NCBI GenBank assembly: GCA_947380655.1
Contig: CANCRX010000005.1
Span: 1 to 64,000, forward strand
From: Alcaligenaceae bacterium
GTDB lineage: Bacteria > Pseudomonadota > Gammaproteobacteria > Burkholderiales > Burkholderiaceae_B
DNA length: 64,000 nucleotides
Reading direction: 5' to 3'
This document shows positions 16,876 through 25,664 of this stretch, in pieces. The notes below the pieces were generated by a model. That model had not been told where the DNA came from. It saw nothing but the letters and a program-made list of their open reading frames with translations, and did no database searches. Every line of letters starts with the position of its first letter. The stretch's first letter is position 1. Made by a program: the position numbers and the translations under genes.

Positions 16876-17288
16876 GCGCGAGCCCGGGTGAAATGTGCAT
16901 CTGCCTCAATGCGTGCCGCGAGTTTAAGCTGCGTGAGCGTAAGATCATTGATACGTTTATGGAGTCGAACAACGTAATCCGCAGCGGGTAATTGCAGTCG
17001 TTGCGCACGAAACGCCTCGCGGACGACGCGTTTGAGCGCGTTGCGGGTCGAGGCATGGTGAGCTAACCGTTTGGCCATAATCAGGCCTAAGCGGGCGATG
17101 CGTGGTTCCGGGGTGATTTCATCTATAGGGCGATCGGGTTGTCCGTTACCTGTAGAGGAAACGGAACTGGCCGGATTCGCAGTTACGATGAAATACGCCC
17201 CACGGGCAATGCGCTTGCCCGATAAGGCAGCAGCAAATTCAGTGGGGCGGTGCATGCGCGCCGCCGCTGGAAACGTGGCGCGTGACAT
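16872..17288 (-). CDS. rnpA: Ribonuclease P protein component
   Basis: This 138-residue basic protein is the subunit of RNase P that assists the catalytic RNA in 5' processing of tRNA precursors. The RNR-like motif occurs as ASTRNALKRVVREAFR (near residues 75-90), preceded by RLGLIMAKRLAHHA. The N-terminus RPTEFAAALSGKRIARG matches the family. A TTG at 17312 would extend it by eight residues, and the ATG at 17288 is preferred. An insertion of Pro/Ser-rich sequence (about 45-60) makes it slightly longer than the usual 110-130 residues. It lies 50 bases after rpmH, as is nearly universal. Confidence 0.93.
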   Translation of the reverse strand: MSRATFPAAARMHRPTEFAAALSGKRIARGAYFIVTANPASSVSSTGNGQPDRPIDEITPEPRIARLGLIMAKRLAHHASTRNALKRVVREAFRAQRLQLPAADYVVRLHKRINDLTLTQLKLAARIEADAHFTRARA

Positions 17289-17338
17289 AACGGCAAAGTT
17301 GGCAGGGAGCAACGGGCTCCCATACCTAACCAGACGTC

Positions 17339-17473
17339 TTAGACGGCCAAACGCTTACGGCCCTTGGCACGGCGAGCGTTGATTACAGCGCGGCCACCAC
17401 GGGTTTTCATACGGACGCGAAAGCCATGTGTGCGTTTACGGCGGGTAACGGAAGGCTGGTAGGTACGTTTCAT
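17339..17473 (-). CDS. rpmH: 50S ribosomal protein L34
   Basis: This 44-residue protein is a complete L34, beginning MKRTYQPSVTRRKRTHGFRV and ending in GRKRLAV with the conserved Arg/Lys core. The open frame extends upstream to 17560, but L34 always begins MKRT, so the ATG at 17473 is the start. It is the first gene of the leftward rpmH-rnpA-yidD-yidC-mnmE operon and is divergent from dnaA. The promoter must lie in the 200 bases between them. Confidence 0.98.
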   Translation of the reverse strand: MKRTYQPSVTRRKRTHGFRVRMKTRGGRAVINARRAKGRKRLAV

Positions 17474-17619
17474 GATGAATGGCCCAACAAAGAGCGAATA
17501 AAAGTTTAAATTTAGGGAATTCCGGAAGTGAATATCCGGAAAAGCCCTCCATTTCATCAAAAATACTGAAATTAGTCAAATGGTTAGATTTAAGGCTAGG
17601 GATGTCCCCAGATCCCGCC

Positions 17620-17628
17620 TGTGGATAA
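17620..17628 (-). promoter_or_regulatory. DnaA box in the rpmH-dnaA intergenic region
   Basis: This is one exact DnaA box (TGTGGATAA; TTATCCACA on the minus strand), 46 bases before the dnaA start. A single box here fits autoregulation of dnaA by DnaA better than a full origin. The 200-base intergenic segment also holds the divergent rpmH and dnaA promoters, which were not resolved. Confidence 0.75.
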
Positions 17629-17673
17629 CTTTGCCATCAACAGGGTAGAATCAGGGTTTACATAGCGAGTCAC

Positions 17674-19125
17674 ATGAACGAGTTTTGGCTGTCCTGCATC
17701 AACCAGTTGGAGCAGGAGTTTCCCCCCCAGCAAATCAGCGCGTGGATACGTCCGCTGATACCTCTTGCCTACGATGAGTCACAGGCAATCTTGCGCTTGT
17801 CCGCGCCAAACAGATTTAAGCTGGACTGGGTACGTAAAAACTTTTCATCACAAATAGAAAATATCGCATCGCAGTGGTTTAAGAAACCTGTGCAGGTTTT
17901 ATTTGAATTGCCCGCCTCCACAACGAGTGCGCGGACAACCAAGACCGCGCAGCACATCACGTCGGGTGCCGCACTACAGACGGCAAGCCTGGTACAAGAG
18001 TTCGCCAGAGATTCAGATGCAGTATCCGTTGATCCCGCACAAAAAAAACCACAACAGGTGGTCACCAACGGTACCAGTGCAGTAGATGAACGATCACGAC
18101 TGAATACGGAATTAACGTTTGAGAATTTTGTAACAGGTAAAGCAAATCAGCTCGCACGTGCAGCTGCATTGCAAGTTGCCGAGAATCCCGGTGTATCTTA
18201 CAACCCGCTGTTCTTATACGGTGGCGTTGGTTTGGGTAAAACACACTTGATTCACGCAATTGGTAATGCCTTAGTCGCTGCGGGGAACAGCAATGGTTCA
18301 GCGGTGCGGGTGCGTTATGTCCATGCGGATCAATATGTATCGGATGTCGTTAAAGCATATCAGCGAAAAGCCTTCGATGATTTCAAGCGCTATTACCATT
18401 CGCTGGATTTATTGTTAATTGATGATATTCAGTTTTTTTCCGGTAAAAGTCGTACGCAGGAAGAATTCTTTTACGCCTTTGAGGCGATGGTTGCCCAGAA
18501 AAAACAAATCATCATTACCAGCGACACCTATCCTAAGGAACTGGCGGGTATAGATAGTCGTCTGATTTCCCGGTTTGACTCAGGTCTGACGGTTGCGATT
18601 GAGCCACCTGAACTTGAAATGCGTGTGGCGATTTTGTTGCGCAAGGCTGAGCAGGAAGGCTTACCCATGCCGGAAGAAGTCGCCTTTTTTATCGCTAAAC
18701 ATTTGCGCAGCAATGTCAGAGAGTTAGAGGGTGCGCTCAGAAAAGTACTCGCCTACGCCCGCTTTCATGGCCGCGATGTTGTGAATGTCGAAATTTGTAA
18801 AGATGCACTGAAAGATTTGCTGTCCGTATCAAACGGTCAGATCACTGTTGAAAATATTCAAAAAACAGTATCGGATTACTACAAGATTAAGGTCGCCGAC
18901 ATGTATTCAAAACGTCGACCAGCCAATATCGCAATGCCGCGTCAGGTTGCGATGTATCTGGCAAAAGAACTGACGCAAAAAAGCTTGCCAGAAATTGGTG
19001 ACCTGTTTGGTGGCCGTGATCACACGACGGTGCTGCACGCCGTTCGAAAGATTTCGGATTTACGCGCTAAACAGACAGACCTCAACCATACGCTGCATGT
19101 ACTCGAACAAACTTTAAAGGGATAA
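17674..19125 (+). CDS. dnaA: Chromosomal replication initiator DnaA
   Basis: This 483-residue AAA+ initiator binds DnaA boxes and melts the origin. Domain I occupies about 1-85, followed by a variable Ala/Thr/Gln-rich linker (about 85-140). The AAA+ core has Walker A GGVGLGKTH (183-191), Walker B LLIDDIQFF and sensor segments. Domain IV at the C-terminus has the DnaA signature GRDHTTVLHAVRKI. The start ATG follows the DnaA box at 17620 by 46 bases. It leads a dnaA-dnaN-gyrB cluster, with three bases to dnaN. Confidence 0.98.
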   Translation: MNEFWLSCINQLEQEFPPQQISAWIRPLIPLAYDESQAILRLSAPNRFKLDWVRKNFSSQIENIASQWFKKPVQVLFELPASTTSARTTKTAQHITSGAALQTASLVQEFARDSDAVSVDPAQKKPQQVVTNGTSAVDERSRLNTELTFENFVTGKANQLARAAALQVAENPGVSYNPLFLYGGVGLGKTHLIHAIGNALVAAGNSNGSAVRVRYVHADQYVSDVVKAYQRKAFDDFKRYYHSLDLLLIDDIQFFSGKSRTQEEFFYAFEAMVAQKKQIIITSDTYPKELAGIDSRLISRFDSGLTVAIEPPELEMRVAILLRKAEQEGLPMPEEVAFFIAKHLRSNVRELEGALRKVLAYARFHGRDVVNVEICKDALKDLLSVSNGQITVENIQKTVSDYYKIKVADMYSKRRPANIAMPRQVAMYLAKELTQKSLPEIGDLFGGRDHTTVLHAVRKISDLRAKQTDLNHTLHVLEQTLKG

Positions 19126-19128
19126 GCC

Positions 19129-20238
19129 ATGCAACTTGTACAGACCCCACGCGATGCTTTGCTCAAGCCGTTATCAACGGTAGCCGGGATTGTTGAAAGA
19201 CGTCACACGCTGCCTATTCTTGCCAATATTCTGTTGCGCAAAGAAGCAGGCAGGGTTTCTTTCATTGCGACTGATCTGGAAGTCCAAATTACCACGCACG
19301 CAGATTTTGGCGTAGGCGACGAGAATGAATCACTGACCGTTGCTGCGCGCAAACTGCTCGATATTTTGCGTGCGCTGCCCGATACGGGCGATGTGCGTTT
19401 ATCGACAGCGAGCGGCAAGCTGGCTGTGCAGTCAGGAAAAAGTCGTTTTAGTTTGCAGACCTTAGCCGCCACAGAGTTTCCAACAATGACACAGCCTGAG
19501 CGCTGGGATGTGTCACTGACCCTGCCACGCAAAACGCTGAAACATTTATTTAACATGGCGCATTTCGCCATGGCACAGCAAGATATCCGCTATTACCTCA
19601 ACGGTATGCTGATGGTGTTTGAGCCAGGTCTTTTGCGCGCAGTCGCGACCGATGGCCACCGCTTGGCCCACAGCTCCACACCCGCAGAGGGAATTACCGC
19701 GCGTCACGAAGTGATCGTGCCACGCAAGACCGTGCTTGAGATGCAGCGCTTGCTAGACGACAGCGAAGAGCCCGTGACGATCGAAGTCGCTGCAGGCCAG
19801 ATCCGTTTTTCTTTCGGTCATGTCGAACTCGTCTCTAAACTGGTCGAAGGTAAATTTCCGGATTTTAATCGTGTGATCCCCACAAACTACACCCGTAGTT
19901 TTGATGTCTCACGTGAAATACTGCAGGGCAGCTTGCAGCGTGCCGCGATTCTGACAACTGACAAATTTCGTAGCGTGCGTTTGCAACTCGGTCAAAACCT
20001 GTTGAAGATTTCCTCCACAAACGCTGAACAAGAAGAAGCGCAGGAAGAGATCGATATCGATTACAGCCACGAGGCTTTAGACGTTGGTTTTAACGTCAGC
20101 TACCTGCTGGATTTTCTAGCTAACGTCAAAGCTGAAACGATTCGCTGGTCAATCATGCCCGATGCGAACGCCTCAGCCCTCCTTACTTTGCCTGACGACG
20201 ATGCGTTCAAGTACGTTGTCATGCCCATGCGGATCTAG
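19129..20238 (+). CDS. dnaN: DNA polymerase III beta sliding clamp
   Basis: This 369-residue clamp has three repeated DNA-clamp domains. It starts MQLVQTPRDALLKPLSTVAG and ends in the conserved YVVMPMRI, the part of the partner-binding pocket near the C-terminus. It encircles DNA to tether polymerase III and binds many partners including MutS and Hda. It is three bases after dnaA and two before gyrB, so the three are probably one transcript. A degenerate parS-like site lies within it at 19905-19920. Confidence 0.98.
   Translation: MQLVQTPRDALLKPLSTVAGIVERRHTLPILANILLRKEAGRVSFIATDLEVQITTHADFGVGDENESLTVAARKLLDILRALPDTGDVRLSTASGKLAVQSGKSRFSLQTLAATEFPTMTQPERWDVSLTLPRKTLKHLFNMAHFAMAQQDIRYYLNGMLMVFEPGLLRAVATDGHRLAHSSTPAEGITARHEVIVPRKTVLEMQRLLDDSEEPVTIEVAAGQIRFSFGHVELVSKLVEGKFPDFNRVIPTNYTRSFDVSREILQGSLQRAAILTTDKFRSVRLQLGQNLLKISSTNAEQEEAQEEIDIDYSHEALDVGFNVSYLLDFLANVKAETIRWSIMPDANASALLTLPDDDAFKYVVMPMRI
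19905..19920. promoter_or_regulatory. Degenerate parS-like site inside dnaN
   Basis: The sequence TGTCTCACGTGAAATA matches the 16-bp parS palindrome at 14 of 16 positions, including the central CACGTG. It is within coding sequence and 10 kb from the perfect cluster. Similar near-matches bind ParB weakly in other bacteria. It could equally be chance, because the codons encode a plausible VSREI stretch. Confidence 0.4.
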
Positions 20239-20240
20239 AC

Positions 20241-22694
20241 ATGTCTGAAAATACTCCTATTACCGAAGATCTCGACGCCTATGGTGCCGATTCGATCAAG
20301 ATGCTCAAAGGCCTGGAGGCGGTTCGTAAACGCCCTGGGATGTACATCGGTGATACGTCTGACGGGACCGGCCTGCACCATATGGTGTTTGAGGTGGTGG
20401 ATAACGCGATTGATGAATCGCTGGCGGGTCATTGCGATGACATCGTCGTCACGATTCATACCGACAACTCAATTTCTGTAACGGATAACGGCCGCGGTAT
20501 TCCGACTGATATTCATAAGGATGACGAGTTCGCGCGTAGTGCGGCTGAAATTGTATTGACCGAACTGCACGCAGGCGGAAAGTTTGATCAGAACTCTTAC
20601 AAGGTGTCTGGTGGTCTGCATGGCGTGGGTGTTTCTTGCGTGAACGCACTGTCGTCATGGTTAAAACTGACGATTCGTCGTAACGGTCAAGTGCACCAGA
20701 TGGAGTTTCGTAAAGGGGAGCGCGTCGCACCTCTGGCGGTCACGGGCCCAACCGAATTGCGTGGAACAGAGGTTCACTTCCTTGCAGATACCGATATCTT
20801 TAATAATGTCGAGTATCACTACGAGATTCTGTCCAAGCGTCTGCGTGAACTTTCTTTCCTGAACAATGGCGTCAAAATTCGTCTGATCGATCAGCGTCAG
20901 GGCAAAGAAGAGAACTTTGCATATTCAGGTGGCGTGAAAGGTTTTGTTGAATACATCAATCGACAAAAAACCGTGCTGCATCCCAATGTGTTTTCCGTGA
21001 GTGCAGAATCAAGCGCCGGTGGCACGCTGGTGGGTGTTGATGTCGCGATGCAGTGGAATGATGGCTATAGCGAGCAGGTGCTTTGCTTTACCAACAACAT
21101 TCCGCAGCGTGATGGTGGTACCCACATGACGGGTTTGCGTGCGGCGATGACGCGCGTGATCAATAAGTACATCAACGAAAACGAGTTAGCCAAACGCGCT
21201 AAAGTTGAAACGACTGGCGATGATATGCGCGAAGGCTTGACCTGCGTACTGTCGGTCAAAGTACCAGAGCCAAAGTTCAGTAGCCAGACGAAAGACAAAC
21301 TCGTGTCGAGCGAAGTGCGTCCTGCCGTCGAAGACGCGGTCGCTCGCACGCTTGAGACGTGGTTGCTTGAAAACCCGATTGATGCGAAAGCGTTGTGCTC
21401 CAAGGTTGTTGAGGCTGCACGTGCGCGCGAAGCCGCACGCAAAGCACGTGAAATGACACGTCGCAAAAGCGTACTCGAGGGTGCCGGTTTGCCTGGTAAG
21501 CTCGCAGACTGCCAGGAAAAAGACCCCGCCCTGTGCGAACTTTACATCGTAGAGGGAGACTCTGCGGGCGGTTCTGCAAAACAGGGCCGTGATCGTAAGT
21601 TCCAGGCGATCTTGCCGCTGCGTGGCAAGGTGCTGAACGTTGAAAAAGCGCGATTCGACAAATTGATTTCGAGCGAGCAGATCACTACATTGATTACGGC
21701 GCTTGGAACAAGTATTGGGCCCGATTTCAACGTAGAAAAATTACGTTATCACCGCATCATCATCATGACCGATGCTGACGTTGACGGTGCGCACATCCGT
21801 ACGCTCTTGCTGACCTTGCTTTATCGTCAAATGCCCGAGCTGGTGCAGCGTGGCTATATCTACATTGCACAGCCACCACTTTACAAAGTGAAAGCTGGTA
21901 AAGATGAACGCTACCTGAAAGACGAGGCTGAAGAGTCAACCTATATGTTGCAGCTGGCACTGCGTGACGCACAATTGGTACCGAGCGAAGGCGCGACAGC
22001 AATTGGTGGTTCGGCACTCACAGAACTCGCCAATCAATACTTGATGGCCGATGGTGTGATTGCACGTCTGTCACGGTTTATGGATGAGTTGACGTTGTCA
22101 GCGATCGTAGGTGGCGTCACACTTGAGCTGGCTGATATGGAGCAGACACAGGCTTCGGCTGCCCGTCTGCACGCGGCCTTGCAAGATCCCTTGTACCCTA
22201 ACCAGGTTGAGGTCACGGGCGAATATCATGCCGGTACTGAAAAGCATCGTTTGATCGTGCGTCGCAAACATCACGGTAACGTTCGTGTGTCGGTACTCGA
22301 CGCAGACTTTGTGCTAGGTGCTGATTACGGCGTATTGGCGCGTGCGGCAGCAACCTTCCAAGGTTTGATCGGAAAAGGCGCGATGGTTATGCGCGGCGAG
22401 GGCGATAAGCGTAAAGAGTCGATGATCGCTGATTTCCGCGAAGCCTTACAGTGGTTACGCTCAGAGGCAGAGCGTAATGTCACCAAGCAACGCTATAAGG
22501 GTCTGGGTGAAATGAACCCATCACAGTTGTGGGAGACCACGATGGATCCGACCGTACGTCGATTGTTGCGTGTGCAAATTGAGGACGCGCTTGCCGCGGA
22601 TGAGATTTTCACAACGCTCATGGGTGATCAGGTTGAGCCACGCCGTGCGTTTATTGAAACGCATGCATTGCAGGCTGCAAATCTGGACGTCTAA
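20241..22694 (+). CDS. gyrB: DNA gyrase subunit B
   Basis: This 817-residue ATPase subunit of gyrase introduces negative supercoils with GyrA. The GHKL ATP-binding motifs are visible as DNAIDES, DNGRGIPTD and GGLHGVG in the first 125 residues. The TOPRIM domain has EGDSAGGSAKQGRDR, with the acidic DADVDGAHI downstream, and the C-terminal tail includes KRYKGLGEMNPSQLWETTMDP. The insertion between the TOPRIM motifs and the tail, typical of Gram-negative GyrB, is present. It is the last gene of dnaA-dnaN-gyrB and ends just before a strong terminator. Confidence 0.98.
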   Translation: MSENTPITEDLDAYGADSIKMLKGLEAVRKRPGMYIGDTSDGTGLHHMVFEVVDNAIDESLAGHCDDIVVTIHTDNSISVTDNGRGIPTDIHKDDEFARSAAEIVLTELHAGGKFDQNSYKVSGGLHGVGVSCVNALSSWLKLTIRRNGQVHQMEFRKGERVAPLAVTGPTELRGTEVHFLADTDIFNNVEYHYEILSKRLRELSFLNNGVKIRLIDQRQGKEENFAYSGGVKGFVEYINRQKTVLHPNVFSVSAESSAGGTLVGVDVAMQWNDGYSEQVLCFTNNIPQRDGGTHMTGLRAAMTRVINKYINENELAKRAKVETTGDDMREGLTCVLSVKVPEPKFSSQTKDKLVSSEVRPAVEDAVARTLETWLLENPIDAKALCSKVVEAARAREAARKAREMTRRKSVLEGAGLPGKLADCQEKDPALCELYIVEGDSAGGSAKQGRDRKFQAILPLRGKVLNVEKARFDKLISSEQITTLITALGTSIGPDFNVEKLRYHRIIIMTDADVDGAHIRTLLLTLLYRQMPELVQRGYIYIAQPPLYKVKAGKDERYLKDEAEESTYMLQLALRDAQLVPSEGATAIGGSALTELANQYLMADGVIARLSRFMDELTLSAIVGGVTLELADMEQTQASAARLHAALQDPLYPNQVEVTGEYHAGTEKHRLIVRRKHHGNVRVSVLDADFVLGADYGVLARAAATFQGLIGKGAMVMRGEGDKRKESMIADFREALQWLRSEAERNVTKQRYKGLGEMNPSQLWETTMDPTVRRLLRVQIEDALAADEIFTTLMGDQVEPRRAFIETHALQAANLDV

Positions 22695-22715
22695 GTTTGA
22701 CGTGGTCTGAGTAAA

Positions 22716-22751
22716 AAAGAGCGGCAGAGATATTTTTCTCTGCCGCTCTTT
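22716..22751. terminator. Bidirectional terminator between gyrB and phnW
   Basis: A 15-bp perfect stem (AAAGAGCGGCAGAGA paired with its complement) with a short T-rich loop is flanked by A-run on the left and T-run on the right. It can therefore stop rightward gyrB transcription and leftward phnW transcription. Confidence 0.93.
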
Positions 22752-22795
22752 TTTTCATCTGAGCGGTATATTCTTGAGAGCTTCAATCAGACCGA

Positions 22796-23911
22796 TCAGG
22801 CGTGTGTTGGAATACCCATGCTTTCCAATGTTTCTTTAATCGCTTTGACGGCACCAGGTATCCCAGCGTCTCCAAAGTGCCCCATGCAACCTACACGGAA
22901 GGTGTCGATGGTGGTCAACTTTCCTGGATACAAAATATAGCCGTGCTTTTTGACTTCAGCATAAAAGGTTTTGAAATCGTAGTTAGGATGATTCGGCGCG
23001 AGAAAGGTCACAATAATCGGCGCTTGGATTGCGGGATCCACATAGCTTTTTAAACCGATCAGAGCCATGCCTTCGATGAGCGCATGGCAGTTACGCGCGT
23101 AGCGTCCGCCCCGGGCGTCCAGGCCGCCCTCTTCCCAGTACTGTTGTAGCGCTTCATCAAGCGCAGCAACAACGTGTGTTGGAGGTGTGAAACGCCACTG
23201 CGTGGTTTTTTCCATATAGACCCACTGGTCGTACAAGTCCAGTGCGAGGGAGTGGCTGTTCCCTTCACATTTTTCAAGTGTGCTGCGCTTGATGATGACA
23301 AAGCCCATGCCCGGTACGCCTTCGATACATTTTCCCGAGGCGGCAATCACTGCATCGAATGGCGTTGTACGCGCATCTATTTCAATTGCGCCAAAAGAGC
23401 TCATCGCATCAACGATCAGACCTTTGCCGTGACGCGATACAACTTGAGCAATGTCATTCAGAGGATTCAGCACACCAGCGCCTGTTTCACAATGCACCAG
23501 TGCCACGTGCGTAATAGAAGGATCGCTGGCAAGGGCTTGTTCAACATCGGCTGCGAGTACCTGTTGGTCTTCTGTGTACTCAATGGTGGTGCACTGGCGG
23601 CCAAGATATTTGCAGATCTTGGCAATTCTCTGGCAATAGGCACCATTGCTTGGAACCAGGACGTGCCCCTGACGTGGAACGATGGTGCCGATGGCCGCTT
23701 CGACGGAAAAGGTCCCGCTGCCCTGAAGTGGTACGCATTCATGGCTGCCCGCGCCATGCACGATGCGAAGAATTTGTTCGCGTAAGCGCGCGGTGATCTG
23801 ATTGAAGTCCGAATCCCATGATCCCCAGTCTTTCATCATCGCTTGTTTGGTGCGATCCGAAGTGGTGAGAGGACCGGGTGTCAGCAATATTGGATAGGCG
23901 GCATAGGACAT
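22796..23911 (-). CDS. phnW: 2-aminoethylphosphonate:pyruvate transaminase
   Basis: This 371-residue fold-type I PLP enzyme converts 2-aminoethylphosphonate (AEP) plus pyruvate to phosphonoacetaldehyde plus alanine. The family-typical start LLTPGPLTTSDRTKQAM leads to LQGSGTFSVEA (63-73). The cofactor Asp is D168 (IVDAMSSFG), the Schiff-base lysine is K194 (ASGKCIEGVPG), and SHSLALDLYDQW and WRFTPPTH follow, all closely like Salmonella PhnW. A related serine-glyoxylate aminotransferase is less likely, because the adjacent genes are an AEP importer and, divergently, phosphonoacetaldehyde dehydrogenase and phosphonoacetate hydrolase. It is the last gene of the leftward phnSTU-phnW arm, 22 bases after phnU. 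Confidence 0.93.
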   Translation of the reverse strand: MSYAAYPILLTPGPLTTSDRTKQAMMKDWGSWDSDFNQITARLREQILRIVHGAGSHECVPLQGSGTFSVEAAIGTIVPRQGHVLVPSNGAYCQRIAKICKYLGRQCTTIEYTEDQQVLAADVEQALASDPSITHVALVHCETGAGVLNPLNDIAQVVSRHGKGLIVDAMSSFGAIEIDARTTPFDAVIAASGKCIEGVPGMGFVIIKRSTLEKCEGNSHSLALDLYDQWVYMEKTTQWRFTPPTHVVAALDEALQQYWEEGGLDARGGRYARNCHALIEGMALIGLKSYVDPAIQAPIIVTFLAPNHPNYDFKTFYAEVKKHGYILYPGKLTTIDTFRVGCMGHFGDAGIPGAVKAIKETLESMGIPTHA

Positions 23912-23933
23912 AAGGGTCTCCAGATATTAAATA

Positions 23934-25664
23934 TTATGTACGTGTTAGATTGCGCCATTTTTGCGTGCGCGCAAGCAAGACGCTCGTAAATAACGAGTAG
24001 ATCAGGCAGATCACGATTGAGGTGAGGACAATCAGACACGCAAGAGCTGAGGCCGGCCCGATTTCACCTGACTCATCTAAATGCATGATTGCGATGACGG
24101 CCAGAATCGTGTCAGGGGTGTAAATGAATACTACGCAGGAAAGTGTCGCCATGGCGACCACGAAATAATAGCGTGCAATGTCGAGTACGGCTGGCAAACA
24201 GACAGGTAACGTGACTCTGAAAAAGGTGACGTAGAAGGGTACTTTAAGTGAGGCGGACACCGCTTCAAAATCATTATCAATCTGCTTGAGTGCGGTGACT
24301 GCGGTCAGGTGGCCCGAGGTGTAGTAATGCGTAATCGTTGACAGGACGATTAATGTCATCGTCTGATAGAGAAAGTTCAGAGGATTATCAGGATTGTTGA
24401 AGAACACGACATAGCCCAGACCCAGCACGAGACCGGGTACTGCCATCGAGAGCACAGCTAAAAAATGCATCACAGGACGCATCAGACCCAGCTTAGGCGT
24501 TTTTTCAATCAAATAGGCACCGATGAAAACGATCAGTGCACCACTCACCGCAGTGATACTGGACATCACCAGACTGTTTTTATACGCCTGTGCAATGTCA
24601 CTCTCAAACAGTACAAAACGATAGTGATCCAGCGTCACTGACAAGTTATAGGGCCATAGTTTGATCAGTGATGTGTACAAGGCCATGCCAATCACACCGA
24701 GCAGGAAAATACACACGATGACGCAGTACATCGCCATAAGACCATCGGTTGACCAGTTGGCTTTAGGTATAAAAGGGACGGAGCGGGCGGTAAGTTGCGC
24801 ACGAATTTTCCGTCTCACTACGTTATCAATGACAAACGAAATAATGGACGGCAAAATGAGCAATAAGCCAACTACGGCTCCCATCGAAAAATTATGTTGA
24901 CCGATGACCTGCTTGAATACATCGACCGCGAGCACATTAAAGTTCCCACCGATCACTTTAGGCGCGCCAAAATCAGAAATTACGTAAGTAAAGACAACCG
25001 TCGAAGCGCTGATCAGGCCGTATTTACAGGCCGGAAGCGTAATGGTGGTGAACGTTCTAAAAGCGCTCGTGCCTAGCGCATTGGCAGCTTCGTAAAGTCT
25101 GCCATCAGATAGCGATAGCGCGGTGACAAGAATCATCAGCGCGTGAGGGAAGGTGTTGTATACCTCGGCGAGGATGATGCCTGGTGCTCCATAAATAGAG
25201 CCACCCGCTAGTAATGGTTTGAGGATGCCTTGGTTGCCGAACCACTGAACAAATGAAATAGCGGAAAGCAAAGAGGGAGAAAGCAAGGGAATCAGCGCAA
25301 TGATCCGGAATGTCGATTTCAAGGGAGCAGGCAGACAACTACGCGTCAAGGCGTAAGCAAAAAGAAAGGCACTGGGAACAGAAATTAAGACAACAACCAG
25401 GGACACCCAAACTGAATTCCAGGCAGACTGAACAAGGGCCGGTGTCTGCACATACACAATGAAGTTAGTCAGGCCAACAAAATTACCTTTTTTATCCAAG
25501 ACGGCATTGACTAGAATGGCCCAAAGCGGCGCAAGTAGAAAACATCCCAGCCCAATCAATATGCAGGATAGGACAAGACGAGCGATCAAGCGGTCCCAGT
25601 TGAGCTGACTCAAAAAATATTCGATGGTTTGTGCGAATGGTTTTTTGATCAAGGTAGGTTGCAT
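23934..25664 (-). CDS. phnU: AEP ABC transporter permease, fused two-domain type
   Basis: This 576-residue membrane protein has two tandem ABC permease (BPD) modules of about 280 residues each, so it replaces separate PhnU and PhnV subunits. Each half contains the EAA-type loop that docks on the ATPase: EAANALGTSAFRTFTTITLP in the first half and EAVSASLKVPFYVTFFRVTLP in the second. About a dozen hydrophobic segments are evident. The family is the PhnU2 type of putative AEP transporters, related to ferric-iron permeases of the FbpB type. The ATG shares one base with the phnT stop. Specificity is inferred from the neighbouring phnW. Confidence 0.88.
   Translation of the reverse strand: MQPTLIKKPFAQTIEYFLSQLNWDRLIARLVLSCILIGLGCFLLAPLWAILVNAVLDKKGNFVGLTNFIVYVQTPALVQSAWNSVWVSLVVVLISVPSAFLFAYALTRSCLPAPLKSTFRIIALIPLLSPSLLSAISFVQWFGNQGILKPLLAGGSIYGAPGIILAEVYNTFPHALMILVTALSLSDGRLYEAANALGTSAFRTFTTITLPACKYGLISASTVVFTYVISDFGAPKVIGGNFNVLAVDVFKQVIGQHNFSMGAVVGLLLILPSIISFVIDNVVRRKIRAQLTARSVPFIPKANWSTDGLMAMYCVIVCIFLLGVIGMALYTSLIKLWPYNLSVTLDHYRFVLFESDIAQAYKNSLVMSSITAVSGALIVFIGAYLIEKTPKLGLMRPVMHFLAVLSMAVPGLVLGLGYVVFFNNPDNPLNFLYQTMTLIVLSTITHYYTSGHLTAVTALKQIDNDFEAVSASLKVPFYVTFFRVTLPVCLPAVLDIARYYFVVAMATLSCVVFIYTPDTILAVIAIMHLDESGEIGPASALACLIVLTSIVICLIYSLFTSVLLARTQKWRNLTRT

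Noticed and set aside
17474..17673. rpmH-dnaA intergenic region as the main origin
   Set aside because: Only one DnaA box is visible, against four and three in the other regions; autoregulation of dnaA explains it.
21447..21462. Another CACGTG-centred parS-like site in gyrB
   Set aside because: At least four mismatches to parS; expected by chance.
22711..22756. Possible small RNA in the gyrB-phnW gap
   Set aside because: A simple bidirectional terminator accounts for the whole structure.
23174..23785. 203-codon frame antisense to phnW
   Set aside because: It is a shadow of phnW, which has a full set of catalytic residues.
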